A stretch of DNA of 48,610 bases from an uncultured Oscillospiraceae bacterium (lineage in GTDB: Bacteria; Bacillota; Clostridia; Oscillospirales; Oscillospiraceae). Position numbers and translations under genes: made by a program. Below the pieces are notes generated by a model. It had not been told where the DNA came from and made no database searches. It worked only from the letters and a program-made list of their open reading frames with translations. Below, in pieces: positions 6,873 through 13,256 of this stretch. Numbering within the stretch: the stretch's first letter is position 1; each line of letters starts with the position of its first letter. Where the stretch lies: contig CANROF010000014.1 in the NCBI GenBank assembly GCA_947632155.1, positions 1-48,610 on the forward strand, in the 5' to 3' direction.

Positions 6873-7185
6873 AAAAGGGGCTTTTCGCCGCGGTGGCGGC
6901 TCTTCTCCTGCTCACCGGGTGCGCGGGCCCGGACGTCCTGGGCCAAGCCTCCCGGGAGCTGGGCATCGACCTCCCTGGCGGGACGGCGAGGCTTACAGCC
7001 GCGGGCCGTACCTGACGGACGAAAACGGCGAGCCCCTGGTGCCGGAGATCGAAAGCGGCTGGTACAAGCTCATCGACCGGCGGACGGGGCTGGCCGCCCA
7101 GTTCGACGGCCTTGTGTTCAACCTGACCCTGGGGGTCTACGACGCGGATACGGATACCTTGTATTTTTGTACTATCGACACGTAA
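6869..7185 (+). pseudogene. Small lipoprotein gene broken by a frameshift
   Basis: ATG at 6869 overlaps the upstream TGA. It encodes a lipoprotein signal (MKKGLFAAVAALLLLTGCAG, lipobox LTGC) and continues as ASRELGIDLPGG. After about base 6985 this frame degenerates and stops at 7015. From there the +1 frame encodes a coherent continuation (DGEAYSRGPYLTDENGEPLV, then GWYKLIDR and a C-terminus ending FCTIDT at 7185). The GG-GDGEAY junction looks like an out-of-frame deletion between two short G-rich repeats. I recall intact relatives that have a glycine/histidine-rich loop before GDG, but cannot verify this. Neither half alone is a sensible protein. A sequencing error is a possible alternative. 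Confidence 0.6.
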
Positions 7186-7201
7186 AAAGCAGGTGATTTT
7201 T

Positions 7202-8635
7202 ATGGAAAATGAAGAAAACGAGTCCGATTTGATGGAAAGTTCCGAAACCGGCCGGCCGCTTCCCGTTGAAAATGCCGCCCCGGCCCGGGAGCCGGTGAGG
7301 TTTGCGCTCGACGACTGGCTGGCGCTCCTTTTGGGTGTGGCCCTTGCGGCGCTGTGGTTCCACGTCTTTGATTTTGAGAGCCTCATGCGTGTCCCGGGCC
7401 TGGGGACCACGGCCTTTGTGCTGGCGGCGCTGGGCGCGGAGTGCCTGTGTCTGCGAAGGCGGCTCCGGCCCACGCGCCGGGGGCTCTTTCTGGCGGTCTG
7501 CACCGTTCTGCTGGCCGTTGTCACGGGGCTCTACGGGCCGTATGCGCTGCGGGCATTGAATCTCATTCTGCTGGCCTGCCTCACCCCGGCCGCGGCCCTG
7601 GCCCTGGCGGGGCGGGATTTCCCGGCGCTGGAGGCGGCGGTAGTGCCGGAGACGCTGAGGCTGTTCATTCCCAACCTTTTCCGGCATTTCGCTAAGCCCT
7701 TTCTGGCCCTGCGGCGGCGGGGGCGGAGCTTCAACGGGTTTTGGATGGTGCTTCTGACGCTGCTGGTGGCCTTTCCGCTCCTGGCGCTGGTGGTGGCGCT
7801 GCTGTCCTCCGCCGACCAGGTGTTTGACGGGCTTTTGGGGGACCTGGGCAAGGCGCTGCTGGACTCCCTGGACCGGGGGCGGTTTTTGTGGACGTGGCTG
7901 AAGACGGCCGTTTTCGGCCTCATGCTCTTCTCCTTCCTCTACTCCCTCATGCGCCCCGCTCCGGAGCGGGAGGTTGAGAAAACCGAGCCTGTAGCCCTCC
8001 CCTGCCTGCCCTTCATCGCGGTCCTCACGGCGCTGGACGTCATCTACGCCGTCTTTGCCGTCATTCAGTTCGTCTTTCTCTTCGGCGGCGCCGAAACTGC
8101 GGCCATGCGGGGCGGCTTTGCCGAATACGCCCGCCAGGGCTTTTTCCAGCTCGCGGCGGTGGCGGGGCTCAATCTTCTGGCCGCCATGTGCTGCGTCAGG
8201 GCCTCCGGGCGGGGCCGGAGGGCGCTGAATGTCCTCACCTGGACCCTCATCGGCCTCACCTTCGTCATCCTCGTCTCCGCGGTGTACCGGATGTGCCTCT
8301 ACATCGGGGCCTACGGGCTGAGTCTGCTGCGGTGCATGACGCTGCTCATCATGCTCTGGATCGCCATCGCCCTGGGCGCCGCGGCATATAAGACGGCGCG
8401 GCCGGGATTTCACGTCTTCCCGGTGATGCTCTCGTCGTTTCTGGCGCTGTGGCTGGTCTTCAACTACGCCAACATCGCCCGGCGCATCGAGGACTACAAC
8501 CGCGCCGCCTACGAGGCCGGCGTCCTTTCGGACTTCGACCGCGGCTACATCGAGTCCCTCTCCCCCAGCGCCTCCGAAAACGCCTCCCTCCCCTGGCAAA
8601 ACCGCGTGCTGCTGCCAAGAGGGGAAACAAAATAA
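7202..8635 (+). CDS. DUF4173/DUF4153-like multi-pass membrane protein
   Basis: About 477 residues with roughly ten to twelve transmembrane helices, after an acidic cytoplasmic N-terminus of about 35 residues. EYARQGFFQLAAVAGLN near residue 310 and the C-terminal NIARRIEDYN...FDRGYIESLSPSA correspond to the conserved features I associate with DUF4173 proteins. No catalytic motif is known for the family. ATG at 7202 is used, with AGGTGA upstream; a GTG three codons earlier is in frame. It lies 16 bases after the broken lipoprotein gene and is probably in the same transcript from 6104. The stop is followed at 18 bases by a modular hairpin repeat. Confidence 0.75.
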   Translation: MENEENESDLMESSETGRPLPVENAAPAREPVRFALDDWLALLLGVALAALWFHVFDFESLMRVPGLGTTAFVLAALGAECLCLRRRLRPTRRGLFLAVCTVLLAVVTGLYGPYALRALNLILLACLTPAAALALAGRDFPALEAAVVPETLRLFIPNLFRHFAKPFLALRRRGRSFNGFWMVLLTLLVAFPLLALVVALLSSADQVFDGLLGDLGKALLDSLDRGRFLWTWLKTAVFGLMLFSFLYSLMRPAPEREVEKTEPVALPCLPFIAVLTALDVIYAVFAVIQFVFLFGGAETAAMRGGFAEYARQGFFQLAAVAGLNLLAAMCCVRASGRGRRALNVLTWTLIGLTFVILVSAVYRMCLYIGAYGLSLLRCMTLLIMLWIAIALGAAAYKTARPGFHVFPVMLSSFLALWLVFNYANIARRIEDYNRAAYEAGVLSDFDRGYIESLSPSASENASLPWQNRVLLPRGETK

Positions 8636-8653
8636 ACACCCGCAGGGGCCGCC

Positions 8654-8851
8654 TGTCGAAAAAGCCCTGACGGGCTTTTTCGACAAGGGGAACGTGCGGG
8701 AAATTTTCGCTGAATTTTGCGAAATTCAGCGAAAACTTCCCTGCTGTCGCCCTGCGCGCCGCCTACGGCGGCACTTGTGCGACAAAAGGGATTTTTTCCA
8801 AGGCACATGTCCTTGGAAAAAATATTGAATTTGAACTTTTTGACAAACTGA
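8654..8851 (+). repeat. Modular 3'-UTR hairpin element, copy 1 (complete)
   Basis: Four consecutive hairpins. H1: 14-bp stem 8654-8667/8672-8685, loop TGAC. Linker AGGGGAACGTGCGG. H2: 14-bp stem 8704-8717/8722-8735, loop TGCG, upper part CTGAATTT/AAATTCAG. Linker with CCTGCTG. H3: two-tier stem TGTCGC/GCGACA (8745-8750/8779-8784) enclosing GCCGCC-TAC-GGCGGC. Linker AAAGGGA. H4: 12-bp stem TTTTTTCCAAGG/CCTTGGAAAAAA (8792-8822), loop CACATGT. Then TATTGAATTTGA and TTTTTGACAAACTGA. No T-tract follows H1, H2 or H3, so the unit is not an ordinary terminator. Confidence 0.85.
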
Positions 8852-8946
8852 GGGGCCGCCTTTTGGCGGCCCCTGCGGATACATTGCTGCGCTTGACGGA
8901 AATTGGGCGGTGAAACGCGAGGGCGGGTCGCCGGGGACGGCGACCC
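8852..8946. repeat. Two short palindromic repeats with shared linker
   Basis: GGGGCCGCC-TTTT-GGCGGCCCC at 8852-8873 and GGGTCGCCG-GGGA-CGGCGACCC at 8925-8946, the latter followed by CCTAC. The linker GCTTGACGGAAATTGGGCGG at 8891-8910 resembles linkers at 12817-12830 and 12898-12912 and, inverted, at 13119-13144. Nothing else is visible in the convergent gap 8636-8988. Confidence 0.75.
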
Positions 8947-8988
8947 CTACTTTTTTACTTTTTTCCTCCCAAGCTCTATTTCCTGTTT

Positions 8989-9627
8989 TTATTTCACCTT
9001 GGAATACCCGAAGGTGTTGACAACGGCGTCGATGGGCTCGCCGTTTTTGCACATGGGGCACTCCGAGGGGGCGTAGGAGACGTAGTCCGGGATGGTGTTG
9101 GTGTCAAAGAGGGACACCACCTCCATGCCCTCGATGCTGTGGGTGGCGGCGTAGATGGCGGCGGCGCCCACAACGCGCCCGCCGTAATACTCCACGCTCT
9201 CCCGGCCCCGGAGGGCCGTCTTGCCGGTGGTCAGCGAGCAGGCCAGGATGAGGACGTGCTTGCCCTCCAGCATGAATTTGGCGTTGTCCCGGAAGATGAG
9301 CTCGCCCCGGCTGTTCAGCTCGCCCTTGCAGATATAGATGTTGCTGCCCTCGCTCAAGGACCGGCCTCCGGCTTTTGTCAGCTCCTTGGCAAGGCATGTG
9401 CCGATGACGCTGGTGCCGTCCATGCACAGGATCGTGTCCACCGGGAAGCGGCCCTTCACCTTTTCACACAGCTTGTGGGCCACGTCCTCGGCGCCCCGGA
9501 GGCTGTACTTCTGGGCGGTGACGTCGATAAAGTAGTTTATGTGGCTGTTTTGCGTGGCAAAATGGCCCTTGGCCGCCAGCAGCGGCAGGCCGCCGATCTT
9601 GAGCAAAGGAAAGAATTTAGGTTCCAT
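8989..9627 (-). CDS. Phosphoribosyltransferase-like protein (orotate PRT type)
   Basis: 212 residues resembling type I phosphoribosyltransferases. VDTILCMDGTSVIGTCLAKE corresponds to the first core strand/loop, and HVLILACSLTTGKTALRG to the PRPP-loop region (usual form VLVVDDvxTTGxT). The acidic pair normally present in that loop is replaced by ACS, so PRPP chemistry may be altered. The C-terminal SYAPSECPMCKNGEPID holds a CxxC that is not part of the core fold. Similar proteins are often annotated orotate phosphoribosyltransferase in Clostridia, but no pyr genes are nearby. ATG at 9627 follows AGGGGG at nine bases; a TTG two codons upstream is the alternative start. It is a single gene with its own promoter. 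Confidence 0.7.
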   Translation of the reverse strand: MEPKFFPLLKIGGLPLLAAKGHFATQNSHINYFIDVTAQKYSLRGAEDVAHKLCEKVKGRFPVDTILCMDGTSVIGTCLAKELTKAGGRSLSEGSNIYICKGELNSRGELIFRDNAKFMLEGKHVLILACSLTTGKTALRGRESVEYYGGRVVGAAAIYAATHSIEGMEVVSLFDTNTIPDYVSYAPSECPMCKNGEPIDAVVNTFGYSKVK

Positions 9628-9664
9628 ATCCAAAAACCCCCTGATCTGGTAGAATGATTACCTT

Positions 9665-9693
9665 ATTATAGCAGGAAAAACACGATTTTACAA
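9665..9693 (-). promoter_or_regulatory. Promoter of the PRT-like gene
   Basis: Minus strand TTGTAA (9688-9693), 17 bases, TATAAT (9665-9670) with an extended TGC directly before the -10 box. Confidence 0.75.
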
Positions 9694-9735
9694 CACACGA
9701 TCGCACATTATTGCGACAAATCGATAAAGCCGCCC

Positions 9736-9960
9736 TCACTCCCCGGGCCCCGGGGCGTGGACCTTTCGGGCGTTCCAGTTGTCCGCGGCGAGCTTCGCGG
9801 CCTCATAGAGCGTGGTCTGCCCGTCGTAGGAGATGGCCGAGGTGTGGGCGCCGCAGTCCAGGCACTGGATGTAGACGCACCAGCCGCCCTCCTCCTCAAT
9901 GCTCCCCACGCCCCCGCAGCAGGGGCAGTCCTCCAGGTAGATATTCTCAAGCCCGTCCAT
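9736..9960 (-). CDS. Lar-like small zinc-ribbon protein
   Basis: 74 residues with CPCCGG near residue 12, CLDCGAHT near residue 33 and a C-terminal EAAKLAADNWNARK. This is the layout of Lar-family/phage-type small zinc proteins (CPxCGG...CxxCGA...A...WNxR). In phage and some chromosomes Lar relatives modulate type I restriction; no restriction genes are in the window, so the function is open. ATG at 9960 is preceded by GGAGG at eight bases. It has its own promoter and is monocistronic. Confidence 0.75.
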   Translation of the reverse strand: MDGLENIYLEDCPCCGGVGSIEEEGGWCVYIQCLDCGAHTSAISYDGQTTLYEAAKLAADNWNARKVHAPGPGE

Positions 9961-9993
9961 GGCGTTACCTCCGTTTTCCGCGATTTGCAATTC

Positions 9994-10022
9994 ATTTTAC
10001 ACCATCCCGTCCCCCCTGTCAA
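9994..10022 (-). promoter_or_regulatory. Promoter of the Lar-like gene
   Basis: Minus strand TTGACA (10017-10022), 17 bases, TAAAAT (9994-9999), 34 bases upstream of the ATG. Confidence 0.75.
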
Positions 10023-10096
10023 GCGCGCCGCCCCCCGGGCGGCGGCGGGATGTCTCGCAAAATCCACAAAAAGTGGCCCGGTTTTTAAGGTTTGTT

Positions 10097-10125
10097 TTGA
10101 CAAATCGACGCAAAAATGCTATGAT
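10097..10125 (+). promoter_or_regulatory. Promoter of the polyphosphate:AMP phosphotransferase gene
   Basis: TTGACA (10097-10102), 17 bases, TATGAT (10120-10125), about 73 bases before the ATG. Confidence 0.8.
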
Positions 10126-10198
10126 AGGGCTGTGCGAAGGCGTATCCAATTTAAATCGCAAAAATATAATCAAATTATTTTGATTCGGAGGTGCTCAA

Positions 10199-11719
10199 AT
10201 GATTCTTGATTTCAAACGCGCCGACGACGGCCTTGATAAGGCCGCCCGGAACACTCGCATCGAGGCCATGCGGGCCGAGCTCGTGGGCCAGCAGCAGACC
10301 ATCCGGGACGCCAGACTTCCCGTGGTGGTCCTGCTGGAGGGCTGGGACTGCGCCGGGAAGGGCAACCTCATCCGGGAGCTCATATGCGAGATGGACCCCC
10401 GGTTTTTCAAGGTCGCCAGCTTCGGGCGGACCCCGGAATACGAGGAGCGCTACCCGTTCCTCAAAAAATTCTTCGACGTCCTGCCGGAGACAGGCAAGTT
10501 TCTCTTCATGGACACCGGCTGGATGGAGGACACGGTTGGCAAGTACCTGCGCCGGGAGATCTCCCGGGAGGAGTACGAGCGGCGGATAGAGTCCTGCAAC
10601 ACCCTGGAGCGGCAGCTCCGGGACAACGGGTATGTGCTCGTAAAGCTCTTTTTGCACATCTCCCGGGAGGAGCAGCTCCGGCGCATCACGGACCTCCGGG
10701 AAAACCGGGACACCCAGTGGCGCGTCTCCGGGGACGACCTCTGGCAGCAGCAGGAGTACAACCAGTTCATGCGGACCTACGACGAGTTCATGGAGGCCAC
10801 CTCCCAGACCGCGCCCTGGCATGTTCTGGACGGCGAGAGCCGGAAAAAGGCGCTTTTTGACGGCCTTGCGGCCATTACCGGCACCGTCCGGCAGGCCATC
10901 GCCCTGGGCCGGTATGAGGGCAAGCCCACCGGCCGCCAGTTCCCGCTTCGGGGCGGGCCGTCGCTGGCCGACTGCGATCTCTCCGCCACCATCGACCCCG
11001 ACAAGTATAAAAAGAAGCTGGCGCAGCTCCAGCGCAGGCTCTCGGAGCTCCACAACCAGATCTACCGGAAGAAGATTCCCGTGGTGATATGCTTTGAGGG
11101 CTGGGACGCCGCCGGAAAGGGCGGCAACATCCGGCGTCTGGCCTATCCCCTGGACCCCCGGGGCTTTGACGTCATCCCCATCGCCAGCCCCACCCCCGGC
11201 GAGAAGGCCCGGCACTTTTTGTGGCGGTTCTGGACGAAGCTCCCCCGCAGCGGCCACATCGCCATCTTCGACCGCACCTGGTATGGCCGGGTGATGGTGG
11301 AGCGCATCGAGGGCTTCTGCTCCGAGAACGACTGGAAGCGGGCCTACGGGGAGATCAACGAGTTTGAAAAGGAGCTCACCGACTGGGGCACCGTGGTGCT
11401 GAAGTTCTGGATAAACATCGACCCCGACACCCAGCTCGAGCGCTTCGAGGCCCGGCAGAACACCCCGGGGAAGGAGTGGAAGATCACCGACGAGGACTGG
11501 CGCAACCGGGACAAGTGGCCCCAGTACGCCGAGGCCATCGAGGAGATGCTTCAAAAGACCAGCACCGAGTACGCCCCTTGGTACATCATCGAGTCCGTGG
11601 ACAAAAAATACGCCCGCATCCGCACCCTCCAGATCGTCACCGACGCTTTGGAGAAGGCGGTGCAGGAGAACGTGGTGCGTGGGATCAAGAGCGCCCCGGC
11701 GGAGAAAAAGGAGAAATAA
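10199..11719 (+). CDS. pap: Polyphosphate:AMP phosphotransferase (two-domain PPK2 class)
   Basis: 506 residues made of two fused PPK2 P-loop domains. The first domain (about 12-240) has Walker A GWDCAGKG at 48-55. The second (about 265-490) has GWDAAGKG near 301 and the PPK2 lid/Walker B signature FDRTWYGRV near 357. Two-domain PPK2 enzymes transfer a phosphate from polyphosphate to AMP to make ADP; usually the C-terminal domain carries full catalysis. In domain 1 the equivalent FDRTWYGR is changed to FMDTGWMED, which suggests a degenerate, structural half. ATG at 10199 follows GGAGGTG. It is monocistronic, with a promoter at 10097 and terminator at 11735. No ppk1 or ppx gene is in the window. 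A role in energy salvage from polyphosphate is inferred. Confidence 0.92.
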   Translation: MILDFKRADDGLDKAARNTRIEAMRAELVGQQQTIRDARLPVVVLLEGWDCAGKGNLIRELICEMDPRFFKVASFGRTPEYEERYPFLKKFFDVLPETGKFLFMDTGWMEDTVGKYLRREISREEYERRIESCNTLERQLRDNGYVLVKLFLHISREEQLRRITDLRENRDTQWRVSGDDLWQQQEYNQFMRTYDEFMEATSQTAPWHVLDGESRKKALFDGLAAITGTVRQAIALGRYEGKPTGRQFPLRGGPSLADCDLSATIDPDKYKKKLAQLQRRLSELHNQIYRKKIPVVICFEGWDAAGKGGNIRRLAYPLDPRGFDVIPIASPTPGEKARHFLWRFWTKLPRSGHIAIFDRTWYGRVMVERIEGFCSENDWKRAYGEINEFEKELTDWGTVVLKFWINIDPDTQLERFEARQNTPGKEWKITDEDWRNRDKWPQYAEAIEEMLQKTSTEYAPWYIIESVDKKYARIRTLQIVTDALEKAVQENVVRGIKSAPAEKKEK

Positions 11720-11734
11720 TTTTTACCGCTTTCA

Positions 11735-11764
11735 CCCCCCGGGCCCGTCCCGGGGGGCTTTTTT
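11735..11764 (+). terminator. Intrinsic terminator after pap
   Basis: CCCCCCGGG, loop CCCGT, CCCGGGGGG (11735-11757), then C and six T. Confidence 0.9.
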
Positions 11765-11775
11765 CGGCAAGGCTA

Positions 11776-11804
11776 TTGCCGGTTGGGGCGAAATGGGGTA
11801 TAAT
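11776..11804 (+). promoter_or_regulatory. Promoter of the TtcA-like gene
   Basis: TTGCCG (11776-11781), 17 bases, TATAAT (11799-11804), 38 bases before the ATG. Confidence 0.8.
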
Positions 11805-11842
11805 ACTAATCAGCAAAAAAGCATCGGAGGGAGGCGCGGAGG

Positions 11843-12718
11843 ATGGACGAAGGCTTAAGAGACGAGGAACGGCGAAAAAAATGCGAGCGCAGCATCATCA
11901 AGACCTATCGCAGGGAGCTCTGGGGGCCTTTCACCAAGGCCCTGAACGTGTACAAGCTCATCGAGCCCGGGGACAAGATCGCCGTGTGCGTCTCCGGCGG
12001 CAAGGACTCCATGTTGCTGGCCAAGCTCCTGCAGGAGCTCTATGCGCACGGGGAGCGGAACTTTGAGCTTTCGTTTTTGGCCATGGACCCGGGCTACAGC
12101 GAGGCCAACATGCGCTCCGTCGAGGCTAACGCCAGGCTCCTGGGGGTGCCCATACGGACCTTCCGGACGGAGATCTTCGACGTCGCGGCCTCCGTGGGCG
12201 GCTCGCCCTGCTACCTGTGCGCCAGGATGCGCCGGGGGTATCTCTACAGCCACGCCCGGGAGCTGGGCTGCAATAAAATCGCCCTGGGCCACCACTTTGA
12301 CGACGTCATCGAGACGACCCTCATGAGCATGCTCTACGGCGGGCAGATACAAACCATGCCGCCCAAGCTCCGCAGCCGCAACTTCCCCGGGATGGAGCTC
12401 ATACGCCCCATGTACCTCATCCGGGAGGCGGACATCATCCGCTGGAAAAATTATAACGGCCTCACCTTTCTCCAGTGCGCCTGCCGCCTCACCCAGGGGC
12501 TCGCCGGCGGCGGCGCGGAAAAGGGCAAGCGCGCCGAGATAAAGCGCCTCATCGCCCAGCTCAAAACGGTCAATCCCCAGGTGGAGGCCAGCATCTTCCG
12601 CAGCATGGAAAACGTGTGCCTGGACACCGCCATCGCCTATAAGCTCGGCGGCGTGAGGCACCATTTCCTGGATGACTACGACACCGCGCCGCTGAAAACG
12701 GGAGACGACCCCCTGTAG
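11843..12718 (+). CDS. TtcA/TilS-like PP-loop ATPase (tRNA thiolation family)
   Basis: 291 residues. PP-loop SGGKDS at about 52-57 adenylates the target base. CYLCARMRRG near 124 and a further CAC near 213 give the three-cysteine pattern that in TtcA-type enzymes holds an Fe-S cluster. ALGHHFDDVIETTLMSMLYG near 152 is the other family signature. The likely role is sulfur insertion into a tRNA base (2-thiocytidine-type). Bacterial relatives in Clostridia are diverse and the exact base modified is not certain. ATG at 11843 follows GGAGGGAGG. Its TAG stop lies inside the first palindromic repeat of the following gap. Confidence 0.85.
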   Translation: MDEGLRDEERRKKCERSIIKTYRRELWGPFTKALNVYKLIEPGDKIAVCVSGGKDSMLLAKLLQELYAHGERNFELSFLAMDPGYSEANMRSVEANARLLGVPIRTFRTEIFDVAASVGGSPCYLCARMRRGYLYSHARELGCNKIALGHHFDDVIETTLMSMLYGGQIQTMPPKLRSRNFPGMELIRPMYLIREADIIRWKNYNGLTFLQCACRLTQGLAGGGAEKGKRAEIKRLIAQLKTVNPQVEASIFRSMENVCLDTAIAYKLGGVRHHFLDDYDTAPLKTGDDPL

Positions 12719-13108
12719 GGGCCGGACACCGCGCCGGCCCGTCCCCCTCCACCGCTGTGTCTCCGTGTAACGCAGACAGGGCCGGCACGGTGTCCGGCCC
12801 TTACATTGGCGTGTGGCGTTGATTTGGGCGGGGCGCATTATCGAGGAATGGGCCGCCGTGGGCGGCGGCCCGTACAGCATAGAGGGAGGGTTATCGCGTC
12901 GATTTGGGCGGGCGCGTTATCAAGGAAATCGCTGGGAATGGTGATGCCTTCCGGAAAACGATAAACCCAATTCTCGCCGTAGGGGTCGCCGTCCCCGGCG
13001 ACCCGCGTCGCGATTATGAACACACAACCCCACAACGTGAAAACCGGTAATCTCGCTGTACGGGCCGTGACCGTAGGAAATGCCCTTGGGCACGCCCACG
13101 GCGGCCCA
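12715..13108. repeat. Cluster of short palindromic repeats in a 540-base gap
   Basis: Contains GGGCCGG/CCGGCCC (12719-12740), whose flank GTAG includes the upstream stop codon; an inverted relative at 12779-12800; GGGCCGCCG-TGGG-CGGCGGCCC at 12850-12871; GGGTCGCCG-TCCC-CGGCGACCC at 12983-13004; and a longer GGGCCG...CGGCCC pair at about 13060-13108. Linkers GATTTGGGCGGG occur twice (about 12821 and 12902), plus an inverted relative at 13119-13144. No ORF in 12719-13256 has coding character. The terminator of the next minus gene is at 13188. Confidence 0.75.
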
Positions 13109-13187
13109 TTCCCCCGATTCACCGCCCAAATTACGTCGAACGCAATACGTGTCGTGGGGGCCGCAAGCTTTCAGCTATCACTCCGCC

Positions 13188-13227
13188 AAAAAAACCGTGC
13201 CGCCGCGGGATGGGTCCCGCGGCGGCA
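13188..13227 (-). terminator. Intrinsic terminator of the GH32 gene
   Basis: Minus strand TGCCGCCGCGGG / CCCGCGGCGGCA (12-bp perfect stem, six-base loop) followed by CGG and seven T. Confidence 0.9.
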
Positions 13228-13256
13228 CTTTTTGAGAGGAATGATATGAAAAAGCT

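Noticed and set aside
8792-8822. H4 hairpin (TTTTTTCCAAGG/CCTTGGAAAAAA) as an intrinsic terminator
   Set aside because: On either strand the T-rich run is part of the stem's 5' arm and the sequence after the stem is not a T-tract; copy 2 has a proper terminator further on.
8636-8988. Insertion sequence remnant in the convergent gap
   Set aside because: No transposase fragment or target-site duplication; the content is fully explained by the two hairpin-repeat families.
9708-10103. 131-codon minus-strand ORF overlapping the Lar-like gene
   Set aside because: Arg/Thr/Ala/Pro low-complexity product in an alternative frame; the zinc-ribbon frame has conserved cysteines and GGAGG.
12719-13256. 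Small ORFs in the palindrome-rich gap (e.g. 12838-13122, 13016-13249)
   Set aside because: They run through inverted repeats, lack ribosome sites and give no recognisable protein.
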